From contig JALJCS010000001.1 in the NCBI GenBank assembly GCA_023055355.1, forward strand, positions 49,357,381 to 49,421,380: 64,000 bases of DNA, written 5' to 3'. This stretch comes from Agelaius tricolor. Lineage: Eukaryota > Chordata > Aves > Passeriformes > Icteridae. Positions 1 through 12,200 of the stretch are shown here, in pieces (within the stretch, counting starts at the first letter, position 1; every line of letters starts with the position of its first letter). The translations under genes and the position numbers were made by a program. The notes beneath the pieces are model-generated. The model saw nothing but the letters and a program-made list of their open reading frames with translations. It was not told the origin of the DNA and did not search any database.

Positions 1-2605
1 TCACTGTGTATATAAGGTTTGAAGTGACATTTATTTTTTATAATACTGTTTAGCTGGAAAGTAATGAAAGTTGCCTTAACGTTTGAAAAATTCGGAACTT
101 GCTGGACAGGGTAGTTTTATCTAACTTATGTAATTTAAGAACAAAATCCTAAGGTGTGTTTTCTGATTCACTGGTGCCCATGTAGCTGTTGACTGATAAC
201 ATTTCAAAAATGGCCTCTAAATGGTATCCACATTTGGATAGGAAACACTGAATTGTAGTGAGAGAAAAGTCCTGTCCAAATCCTGTACCTTCAGTGTCTG
301 GTCTTTTTTTTTTTTTAAACAAATTATAATCCAAATATTTGAAAGATAAGGAAGAATTCAAAACTTTATAATAGAAGTCTCAAACACAGCTTTTAAGCAC
401 ATATTTTCTCATTAAATTGGTGTTCTAATGCTCTTCCTAGTTAACAGGTGATCTAGGATCAGCTTTTTTTTTAAAAGAAAGGTTTTTTTAGGAATGATAT
501 AAGTGAACTCAGATTTACAGCAGCTTAATTTTTAGTACAACTTTGTTTTGACATGTCAACAATTGCTATTCTTCTTCTGAACTCTTAACAAGTTGTTTTA
601 CTTCTGGGAGCAAAACTTTTAGAGCTAAAACCATGGAATACTAGTTTTTACTCTCACACCTACAATGATATCAATGTCAAATGTTCAGAAAATTTTTCCT
701 TGTCCTGCAGTTGGCTGAGGGTTAAATTGCTTGAGCAGTCAGAAACTCAAAGTATGTGATGAACAGTTATGAATTTATAGAGCAGCTAATGAAAGGGCTT
801 TACTTGTTCTGTGGTATTGTGACATGTATTGTCTCCTTTTCTGTTAATTTGTCTATAAAAATGCTGCTTTTATAAGGAGCATTTTAAATTACTGGTATGT
901 ATAGCAAATGTATCATCTTCATAAGATGAGACATAATTTGTTAATTGTATAAGGCATATCAGAAATGTTATGTTAATCCACATTTGTTAAACCAATAACT
1001 CCAATTTGCTTCCAGTCTTCCATAAGGAAAGATCTTACGAAGTGTTTGTGAACAGAGAATACATGCTATGAAAAATGGCCTGGTATAGCAAAACTTTAAT
1101 AACTTGAACTGACTTTCCAACTTGTTTGTATTACTGTCGGTGTCTCTAGCCTGTTGCACTTAGCAACTGTGCCACAAAACTAAAACAGAAACAGACCAGA
1201 GCTCGAAACAATGAAATACAGTGTGTATTTCCATTATAGGAAAAAAAAAAGAGATTAGTAAGGAGGAGATGTTTACAAAAATGGCTAAATTTATTACTTG
1301 CAATTTCTGTACCGGACACTTGTTTATGGCTAATCTGGCTGCAGTTCACAGCTTTGGGATCTCTGCATTTCCCATTCTGGATTCAGTCCAGCTAAACATT
1401 CACTGCCTTTTTTTCTGTTCAGAGTGCTACAGGTGCTCAGAAAAAACCCCCAAAAAACAGTGCCATGAGTTGAAATTATAAGAACTCAAATAGAAGCTTT
1501 GCCTGGATCTTCAAACTGCATGTTCTCATTCCACAACTTCTCTTCTTTGTTGTGTAAAGAGAAGAAAGGAGTAAACCCTCTACAGAAGTTAGCAACATTT
1601 GTAGTAATTCTTAGCTGTTACCACAGTTATCTGGAAAGGAGAATCTAGATTCAAGTAGAGATCTGACTATACCAACTAGGTTTTAGGTAGGAATCTTACA
1701 CCCCCAGCCTGGTTCCTTGAATACATTGAAATGCTCATTACCCACAGATTCTTCAGTACAAGACAGGAGATGACTTTCATCAGTTCTTGTCTTTCAGCTC
1801 TAATAGCTCCTTGCTGCTGCTCTCCAGTGTTTAAAAGTAGTTGTGTGACTGGAAGGATCCTGAAAGTTGAGGAGATAATGCTCGCATTTATGGCTAAATC
1901 TACTTCAAAACATCTGTCTTGGGTTACTGGTATTTTTTAGTGAGCAATGTGGTGGTTTTGGTACTCTGCATTCTTTGTAACTCTCCAGAGCCCTGATAAG
2001 TACAGTAGGCAGGCACATGTCTTGGTGCTTTTGGAGAGGAGTTAGAGGAACTGGTGTTAGAACCTTGCTTGTAGCACAGTGCAGAACTGCATTTAAAGTA
2101 TCATCAGTTGTTGATCTATTAAAATGAACTTTTAAAGTACTCTTTTTAAGAAATAACACTATTTCTCAATACATGCACTTTTATTTTCAAATGTAGATAC
2201 AGGCTTTTTTGTTAAATTAGTTTATTTTTTATGAGAATCCAGAGCTATTAAAATATCAATGTTGTAAACAACATATCTGCCTTGTAAACTGCTCCAAATG
2301 CAGAAATACAGTATACTTAGGATAAAACTTTTTTTTACACTGCTATGCAGTTTGTAAAACATCTATGGTGTATAGTCAGTCTATCAAAATGTGACCTGTT
2401 CACATTTGCCCTTGAATTTTAAAAATGTCATATCCCTTTCCTGGTACATGTTGTGTACAGCATATATAGACAGCTGTTCCAGTCTTTCTTTTACTTGATA
2501 CCACATTGCTACTTTGTTTAAGATGTTATGTTTTCAATCATTATGCAATGTTTTTTTTCAATGTCTGTTGAAATCTTAATAAAACTTTTGGAGTTTCTCT
2601 TTTAG
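1..2605 (+). other. Probable 3' UTR tail of an upstream + strand gene (candidate FBXO30)
   Basis: No coding sequence is recognisable here. The stretch is AT-rich, with scattered ATTTA elements, a Pumilio-type TGTATATA at 7-14, and a clean AATAAA at 2578-2583 followed by a T- and GT-rich stretch (2586-2620), as expected for a cleavage and polyadenylation site. In human, FBXO30 lies upstream of EPM2A in the same transcriptional direction, so this may be the end of its last exon. That assignment rests on conserved gene order only. The alternative is plain intergenic DNA with a chance signal. Confidence 0.4.
2578..2583 (+). terminator. AATAAA polyadenylation signal, putative upstream gene
   Basis: A canonical AATAAA is followed within 10-40 nt by TTTTGGAGTTTCTCTTTTAG and then GTATGAGTGTATTTT, giving the downstream U/GU-rich element. 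Another AATAAA lies at 2939-2944 with weaker downstream context. Confidence 0.5.
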
Positions 2606-2619
2606 TATGAGTGTATTTT

Positions 2620-5600
2620 CTTTAAAGCTCATCCCCAGCCTTTGGGTGTTCAAGCATGGTGCTCAGTGTCTGCTTATAGGATTCCGGTAAGTACTCCAAA
2701 ACTAAAGTTGCATACGGGAAACTATTTGCAAACATTCAAACATTGCATAATTTTGAAATTATTAATATTTATACACATTTCAGTATGAAGATTGGTCATT
2801 AATTTTCAGATTATCTGCCCATTTCTATTGCTTTGGTCTATTATGCAGCATAGATTCCCTTCCATAATGAAAGATATGAGTACATAACACCGAAGACACA
2901 TATTGTAGCTTGTAGGTTTGTTCTAACTGATTTTTCTGAATAAAGTGGAAAGATTATCTGATCAATATGATATACTGCTGGTTTGCAAAGAACATTTTTC
3001 AGTATGTTGTTTTGTGAGTAAAGCTTCTTCTAGAAAGTTGTTGGTTAGAATAGTACAGAAACAAAATTTAGGGTGTTTAGATAATGGTTGTATTTCAGAA
3101 TGCTTATGGAATGGCAAAATATAAAACATCATTAAAATAGAAGACTACTCAGAAATTTATGTTTTGCCCTGACACTTGCTAGTACTGGCATACTAATAGT
3201 CCTTGCAAATAAAAATGGTACCCAAACCGCACTGAGATCAATCTTAAAAACTTGTGCCTATTTAACTTTTTACACAGAACCACATTTTGGTTTTCTCTCT
3301 CCATAACTGGATTAGATATTCTGCTGTGTAAGAAATATTTTTCTTTAACTTTCTTGATGCTTAAAGTATTGTAGGGTGGTTGCCTGTATGTTTTAGGTTG
3401 CTTTTCTGGCATTACTACTGCTAAACTTCTGTGCTGCGTGTAATTTTCTAAAATGAGATTTAAGTTCAGTGGACAGTTCAATGCCTGCTGTAATATCAGA
3501 TTTAAATTTCTTTCATCAGAATGTCTGTTCATACAGCTTTGATCATCTTCAGATGAGCAGAACCTTTTTGTTTACAGCACGGAGAAAAAAGTAGTAATCA
3601 GATAGGATTAATAAAAAGTTATGGCATGTAAAGCAGAGCTTGAAGAATGGGTGTCTCACACTGTGACTTTTTGGCATGTAGTGAATATTTAAGCAATAAT
3701 CCAAACTGGAGAGGGAAACTGAATGAAGAGATAGAATAACTTGGGCATTGAGTCCCAGCATATACAGACTCTTCTGAGAGATTGTGTGAGAATGCTGGGA
3801 GTTTGACTTGTACATGCTGCAGCTGTGTTTCAGTGGCCATTTATCAGTTTTTCCACAACAGCAGGAGTTATTCTGCTGCTACTTGTGCTTTAATGTGCTT
3901 TAGTTGTAAACTGTCTCCAAGCACTGCTTGCATTCCTGAATCAAATATTAGCTAAGTTGAATGCAGTCCTCACTACTGAATGCTAGGTATGTATTTGATG
4001 TGGATTCTACATGCTGGTGGTATCAAAGGCAGTATTTGGTAAGAATAATAGAGAAGTAAGGTCCTTCAGAGGCAGAGGATCCATCTACTTGGTTTTTATT
4101 GATATTTGCCAGAAAAAGAGACCTAAAATGTGTTAGGGAATGCAAGGAGTAAGACTGATGGCATTCAGTATATCTTGCTAATAATAACCTGGTGGTCAAG
4201 ACAACATTATTAATCATCATTAGATGCAGTATGATGGCAAAAATTCACACCTCTGCCATTTTGACAGACTAAATTCTGTGATACATGCAGCAGTAGATAT
4301 ACAGCCTCCTTAACAGTCTCAAGTAGTAGGAAAAAAAAACATATACAGAGTTTTACTGCAAAATACAGGAAAGCTAGAATTTCATTAGGGCTAGATTTGT
4401 ACAGTGGATCAGGAAAATGTGATTTTTGTCTTGAGGATATTTCAGTGTTCTGGTTCTTAGTTTTGTCGTAAACTGGGCTGACATTTAGATATTTACCTAA
4501 ATCATAAAATGAACGAGCTGCAGGAAAACCATAGTAGGAAAAGATGAAATGACTTCACAAAATTGTTTCAGTTTCATAATATCATAATGTCATATTGAGC
4601 AAAGAATTTTACAAGATGTTAAAGAAAGGAACAGAAAAAATAGATTGCTATATGCTTTTCATTTAACATTTGACTTTTTTCTCAACCTAATCTGTTTTCA
4701 AGTATGTAACAGGAGAGCTACTTTCAAGTTTATTGTGATTTAAATGGAGGCAATTGTGCTAGCAAAATGAAAGTTGGGTTGGCATTAGTATTCATAGCAC
4801 AGGGGTAGGCTGCAGGACAAAACTAATCTGATTATGTGACTGGTTAACAAATGAACAATCAATGACCTGGTATGAACCTACACTGGACTTTGTTCAGGAG
4901 TGTTAATGTTTGATTGTTATGTGTTGTGTAATCTTCTGAATATTGTTTTCTCTGTAGTATTTTAATTCTATAGTTGTGTTCCACCTGTGATTCCGGAGGC
5001 CTTTGCAGCAAACAGGAAATGGTGTGCTGCTTAGAGAGATTTGAACCTTGGTTAAGGTAAAGCACTAGTGCTATGAACTGTGACAGCTGTTTATGAGCAT
5101 CAGCTGTCCGGAGTCTCACGTCATTGTGTATTTGAAGAGGAAGGGATGACTGGATGCTGTGTTGCCTAAGCAAGGTGGCTTTACTTACAAGCAAGATGTT
5201 TATAAGGTACAGCACTGGGCATGGGTTTTTTAATATACAGATGGGTAGGATATTCTTGAATTAACAATGCAGTAAGACTACTGAGTAGATGGGATTGCAT
5301 ACAACAATAATTCCTTCCATATTTTGTGATAAAACAGACTCTATCCAAGTGATCTGCATCTTTGACATCAGTTAAATGGAGTTGTAATCATCGTTTTCAG
5401 CAGATGGCCTCTTGGGTATACACAGAAGTCTTTATATTAAAGGTTAGAACCAAACCAACCAAGAAAAAGACCCCACACCAAAAAGAAACCTACCCCAAGA
5501 ACTGCAAAAATCCTCAGTGATATATTTTTTTTTAATGTATAAACAGTGTTGATTAATGGTTGTTAGGAGAACCTGGGAAGTAAATAGAAAACTCAGTTTC

Positions 5601-5780
5601 CATATTTCGTTCAAATGAAATCTCCTGCATGTAGATAAGCAAGTGCTTCTTTTTAATGAAAACCAAAGCCAAAACAAAACACATTTACAAAAGCTGTATG
5701 ATTGGCAATGTGACTTTTCTACTGTCCTTTTGATCTTCAGGTGAAACTTTAATGATCCCAGATTTGCTAATTTTACTATC
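2620..5780. other. Intergenic DNA, no gene seen
   Basis: This is AT-rich single-copy-looking sequence with short stop-bounded open frames of at most 118 codons, none with a recognisable domain. I see no splice-bounded exon, RNA gene or intact transposon. Confidence 0.6.
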
Positions 5781-5794
5781 CAAAGGGAGGAAGC

Positions 5795-6180
5795 TCTGTG
5801 AGAAGAGACTGAACATTTAAGAGACTGTGAAAAACACTTATGTAGCAGCTGTGAGAGAAGAATGACAAAAAAGTGAGAGAAACAGCCCTGCGGACACAAA
5901 GGGTTAGGGGCAGGAGGTCCCAGATGTGGGAACAGAGATTCCCCTGCAACCTATGGAAAAGACCATGGTAACTCAGCTCATTCCTCTAGCCCATGGAGGA
6001 CTGCAGAGGAACAGGTATCAGCTCTGCAGCCAGTGAAGGACCCCATGTAGGGTGCAGGTGGATCTACTTTGAGGGAAGCTGTGGGCTGTGGAAGGCTCCC
6101 AGAGGAGCAGGCTTCTGGTAGGAGATTCCACCCATGGAAGGGAGTCTTTGCAGGAGCAGGCTTGTGGCTACTACATTAAC
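5795..6180 (+). mobile_element. Decayed avian ERVL-type LTR-like sequence
   Basis: The block has the repeated phrasing typical of a common avian endogenous-retrovirus LTR: a segment reading GAGAAACAGCCCTGCGGACA at 5877-5896, then CAGAGATTCCCCTGCAACC, then recurring 'cccatggagga', 'gaggagcaggctt' and 'cccatggaaggga' phrases. It is clearly GC-richer than its flanks. The match is from memory of the family and is diverged with small gaps. No internal retroviral genes are next to it, so it would be an old solo LTR or fragment. The ends are approximate and no target duplication was identified. Confidence 0.45.
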
Positions 6181-6299
6181 TAGACTAGTCCCAGAATAAC
6201 AACAGAAACCTGTGTGAATTAGTTACCTTGTGTAGAGGTGTGGTAAATAAGGTTGGCCAGAACATCCATAGATGAAATAAACTCTAAGTAAGAAATCAT

Positions 6300-9200
6300 T
6301 GAAATAGGTGGAGAATATGGAGTCATTTATGGTTTTGACAGTTAAGGTAAATTGTAACTCTTTAATTTTGCTCTGACCATGCATGTGCTCTCAGCAAAAA
6401 TGGTTTAAAATCCACTTCTCTAAAGGTAGGGCACAGCCTGCCTTTGGAACATTCTATTTGAACTTGAAGCCACTCTTGGTTTACAGCAATTGAACAATTT
6501 ACTGTTAACTATGGTACTTGGTGAGAACAACTCATGGAGTAAATGAATATTCCCTGGCAGCTGTGGTGACCTAGCAGAGCTTGGGGAAAAGTTAACAAGT
6601 GGCCAACTGATGCATGCCATGTGACTTCAGATCTCAAGCAAAGTACCTCATGGTTGCATGAAGATCATATGAGCATGTTTTTTGTCCATATTTTGACCAG
6701 GTTAGAGTGACTGCTTGCATCCATGGTGGTAAAGTGTTAGTTGTGCTCAAGCTGAAACTATCATGAGGATCATTATCTAGGGACTCACCCACAGTAAGGG
6801 TAAGCAGCCCCCAGACACCACACAGCTTGTAATTGCAATGCTTCTCATGAACTTACCCATAATGCAACTTCTAAGGAAAAAAAAAAAGTCACTATTTATT
6901 GCTATATGGATCATATAGATCTAGTCACATTTAAATGAAGTGAGATGCTAAAGCTATGACTATAGTAATTCTTTGAAATCCATGTAGAGTTAATTTTATG
7001 CTTAGTTGGATCAATACATCAAATGAATTGGTTTGTCTCCTGGAATTTATGCAGGTAGTAATGTTTGAAAAAAGATGTGCTACAGCAAAGCAAATATTAA
7101 TAAATGCAGAATAATAAATGCAGAATAAAACCACTCATTCTCTAGTGGTATAGACATAAACCTTACCAGAACTTAGGAAAGACTGCTAGTAACTACCAGA
7201 TGGATTTATTATGTGCATAACAACTTTTCACAGATTTTGAGTGGTTTTGGTCTCAATAGAACAAGTTTGTTAGCTTATGTGTTACACAAATTCATAGCAT
7301 AGACATTTGTACATGTTCACATTCTGTCATATGCCAACACTATTGCTAAATTTACATAAAGAGGTGTTTGTGGGGAAATGAGTGGATCCATTTGACTTCC
7401 ATACAATTTTCAAGCTGTTCTAATCCGAGTCACTTGGGTTGCTGCTTAAAATACGTCTCAGTTCTAAACCAAAGACTCTCCAGGTCTGAAATAACCCCTT
7501 CTAGGTAATAGTGTGCCATTCATCCATCACTCTAGGCAATTGCCATGAAACATTTCAGTAGCTTTCCCTTTTATAGGTCTCTAGTCGATGACTTGTCCCT
7601 AAAGAAAAGGCTGTTACATTTGCAAGCATTTCTGAATGGCAGAGAATTGCAGTTTTCAAAAAATGTATATAGTACCTAAATCAGTTGCTGAAGTTTAATA
7701 GTCCCCTTTACATTTTGAGCTGATTGTTTGTGAGCTTTAATGAAATCCACAGAACTTTGCAAAAAACACGTCTGAGGGAAGCAGTAGAAAAAGGATCAGT
7801 CTCTCTTGGTGTCTGCATAGTTCAGACAGGGAAGAGCTTCTTTTCAATATTTCCTTTTTCCTTAATTTCTGTAGTTTTCTTGGCATTGTTCAAAAAATAA
7901 TAATATCCCACTGTCTGTTCCTACTGAGACACTTACTCCCCAGTCATACTAGTGTAAATTATGTATGTAAAAGACCATTTTTTTGCATAGCTTTATAAAC
8001 TGCAGTTGTATTTTCATAAAGTTTTAAGTTAAAACTTCCACCTCTGTTAAATACCCGTGGCTTAAAATAGATGGTCTGAAAGCACAGAAAATGAAATATG
8101 TGTTTCCAGAGGTACATAATCCTTTATGTGGTAATAAAGTCAAAGGAGGGTGTGGATTTTTCTGTTACTTCTCATGAAGTCTTAGCTTTCAACTTCCAAA
8201 AAAGAATGGAGTCACTCTGAATCTTTCTACTAGCAAGTGAAGGCACTGACAGTGCTTTTTATTTCATGCTTTTTAAATACGAAGAGAGAAAAACCTGCTT
8301 TGTGAGGTTTAGTGTTTAACACTTTGCAGAAAACGTAGCTGAACCTCATTTGAGTAAGATTGGTTTAACTTTCCCTACAAAGACATGGAGCCAAAATGAT
8401 ATGAATACTGGTTTGTATTCATAAATATAAAAATATAAAAAGGAAAAGCATTAGAAGGTAGATATAATTGAGTTATTACAACACAAAATGCCACCTTGGC
8501 TCAGTTACTTTTGGAGGCAAATAATTATGGGCTCAGCTCTTGCAGTGTTAGATCTAAAAAAGTCTAAGTCTCATGCTTGTTCAGCATAGGGTCCTTCTGG
8601 AATCAAACAGTGATGTTGCTGTGCTGCAGATGGTTGTTTTGTACAGATGTGGATAGTCTGTGATTGCCACCTCTCCTGCAGAACTTGGCTTTGAGCATGC
8701 TGTAGCAAGGATTGTTCCACTGGTCACACATGGCAACAGGCTTGATTTTTTTTTTTATTGATGCTGATAAGTTGCCAGACTAAGCTTCCAACCCACAGGA
8801 GGATGGCTGATGGAGACAAACAAGTATGTGCAGTGACTGAAGGAGCATGGAGATAAACGTGCAAATATTAAATGTGTCTTTTGTGTGCATAATCATTCTT
8901 AAGGAATAGCATTGAAGGAAACCCTGTCAATTAGTTTAGCTTATTATTTTATATTGATAGAATTTATGTCATTTGAAAACAGTGTGTGTACAGCTGAAAG
9001 TGAGGTAGTTCAGAAAGCAAAGGTAAGACAAGTGCTCTGTTATTCTTGGAACCCACAGTCAGTACCTCCTCAGGTAATACACTTGTTTTCTGGTGAGGAG
9101 GAACTGTGCAGTAATGCTGGTCAAATTCACAATGCCAGAAATGGTACTGTCAGAATTTCTGATTGTGGAAGCAACAGATTGAGTTAGCACACCACAGTCT

Positions 9201-12200
9201 TTGCAAAATGCTGAAGGATAGTTTGTTTGATGTGTCATTTAATACAGTTCAGGGCAGTGAACACTAACAATATCATTGATTATAAAGGTAAAGTTATTTT
9301 TTTTGCATATTTATACTTACAGTCAAAGTGAAAATGCAGAGCTTAATAGTTGCTTTCAGTTTAAATCACTTAAAATGTGGATGCTTCCAAAGGAAATCTA
9401 ATAGTGGCATATCAAGTGCTTCACTGTGCTGCCCCTGTCAATCCAGACTGGCCATTGTGCCAGTCTAACAGCTCTATCAGCTTTGCCTTTTCCTCCTTTG
9501 AAATATTTTAGCCACTGGGATAACTGTATTTGGTAATAAATTTAAATTACTCATAAATGTGTGCAGTGTAAAAAAACTGTTCTTTAAATAAGTTTATGTT
9601 CTTGAGAACTTGGAACATGATATTCTACTACATGCTACAAAGAATTGTTAGTTGGTTGACAGGAACTCAAGAGTGCTTGAAATTTGCATGGAACTAGTTC
9701 CGACAATTCCTATATAAATATATATTTAAAACTTCCCATTTCATTGTTTTATGGGCAGGAACCTAAAAAGTGAGAGATCAGATCAGGATTTATTCTACAT
9801 GCTTCACAGACAAGGAATTTGCTATCAAGCAAAAACTAATTCTGATAATTTAAGAAAATAATTCCACTTACCTGGAATTTGAGGTAAACTTGAGAATGCC
9901 AAATTAATGCCTGGTATTAATATATGAATCCGTTACCTTTTCTGTTTAGATTTATCTCAGAATAGGAAAAGCATTTGGCAACAATATTTTATATAGCACT
10001 AAGCCATAATGATCTTAGCTTGAGAATTTATGCTTATGGAAAAGTGCAGATTAGTGAATGTGTAAAAGTAAACCAAGAAGGAATCTCTAAAAATTAGAGC
10101 TCAATGCTATTTTTCAGTAAAATTAAAGCCACTTTAGAGGGCACAGGTGTAAGAAGTTTCAGACAGCTTGCATTATAGTTTCATGCAGTAAGAATAAAAA
10201 GTAAGCACTGAGGAAGATAATGTCATGTGAAAATTCAAGTGTTCTTATAGCTGTTCAAGACAATGTATGTGTAATTCAAGTGTAACTCTACACAGAGAAT
10301 ATTTGAAGTGTGTGCTGTGCTTCCACATGACAGATCTGGTTTTGGGCTGATCTTCATTATTCTTTCAAAGAGGTGAAGATAAACCAAGTGATCAGCTGCT
10401 GACTTAGGGGCCAGGTACAGCTCAGCTGAGGTTTCTGTGGCATTACCTTGAGGGATGGCTGTGCTAATGGGGAGGCATCTGTGTGAGAACTTGAGCTCAA
10501 GTGGAAACGGGTTACTATGGTACACAGCAACATACACATACCAAATTAAGTAGCAGGAGTCCCCTGTCAATGATCTAGTCTGCAAAGTATGTCATACACA
10601 TCTCCTGGTTCTTGGCTGCAAGCTGTTGCCATGGCCTGTGGAAGGTTGCTAAGTTGCAGGCTGTTTACACTCTCATTCTAGACTGCAATTCCTATTTCCC
10701 AGAGTTTCTTTATAACTGGATGAAAGTAGTGCTTGTTTCTTTGCAAGGATTATTTGTATGCCAGGTAAGTGAATTTAGGAAAGCTTGCCAAAGCAGTCAA
10801 AATAAAGTTTCTTTAAAATAAGGAGATTTGCAGTGGAAAATTAGGTAAATACGTGAAACCAGAAAGATAAGCAGCAGCAATGTGTTGTATTCATGCAGTG
10901 ATACAGCAATAGATTCATATATGGAAAGAAGATAAGAGAGTAAGATACTCTGTATGCAGTTATATACACTTGAGCACTAAATCTGTTTTATTAGATTTAG
11001 CTGGTGATATAACTTCTTATTTTTTGTATGTGGCGGGACTGTTGGGTAGGAAGCAGGGTGCTTTCTGATTTTTTTTTATATTTCTGCTGCCACTTTTAGT
11101 AGACCTTAAAAATCATGAGTTGATCCAAAGATAACTTCTGGATTTGTTTTTTGATCCAATTTCAGTCTAAGAAGAAGGCTTTAATTTGTTTTTACTTTTT
11201 TAATATAACTGGAAAAATAAATTGATTGGTAGGGCCAGTCACCGGTAAGTTTGATTTCTTTTACTATGAGGAGCATATAATAACCACTGAGAATTGTATA
11301 CTTAAATGAATAATTGTTTCTGTTCCCTTTTCTGATATAGGGCCATGGCTTGAAGGATAATATCCTTCAATTTTGTTTGCTTAAATTTTTGAAAAACATT
11401 AAAGGTTTCCCTTTACTGTTCCAAACAACTTTTGTTACAAAGCTTTCAATCATTATGCAGTAAAATGGTTCTATTTCTGACTTACCTAAAATATAGTTGG
11501 ACTTGTCAGCAAGACTTCCATTTTTTAGGCTGTTTATTAAATTCCAGTCAGCTTTGGAGCTAGAAACCTATTGCTTAAGCATATATTGAGAAGGAAGTTC
11601 TCTTGTCAAACAGGCTTGGGTTAAAGAACAGTTAAAGTTCCTTTCCCATGGTTGCTTTTTTCACCTTTTTCTCCACATGTAATGCTGGGTGTGACTTCCT
11701 GAAATGTTGCTGGTCATACATAAAACAATTCCAATTAAAAGGTCTGCATAATGAAAAGTAAGCAATTAAGTTTTTCTTTAAATGACCCCAGGAGTATAAT
11801 ATACAGGAGTTTTCTATCAATCAGTAATTTGTTGGGGATCCCATGAACACTGAAACCCTGCACAGGTACAGAGGGTGCATTAGACTGGGGCACAGTTATT
11901 AGGATCTGTGAGCATTGGCTTTTGAAAGGGGAAGGATTATTTAAGTGTCCCCAGAAAAAAGGCAGGCACATTGTTCTACTTAAAAATTAATATCATATTA
12001 TAGCACATAAGTTTTGGGTCAGATCGCATTCTCCTAACTAATGAAATAAAGTTTTGCTATTCTATACAGTCACATATTTGTTTTTACACTGTCTTGTTTC
12101 TAAACAAGCCTGAACACTTCTTTTTTCCCTTAAGTAGACATTTTAATTAGAAACTTGATATAACATTGGTGGTAACAGGCTTACAAAACGAAGCTTACAA

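Noticed and set aside
3179..3532. 117-codon minus-strand open frame
   Set aside because: No recognisable motif, and no supporting promoter or splice signals; consistent with chance.
5444..5899. 151-codon minus-strand open frame
   Set aside because: Composition is Ser/Leu/Phe/Cys-rich as expected of translated AT-rich non-coding DNA. It shows no recognisable domain or splice context, and partly overlaps the LTR-like block.
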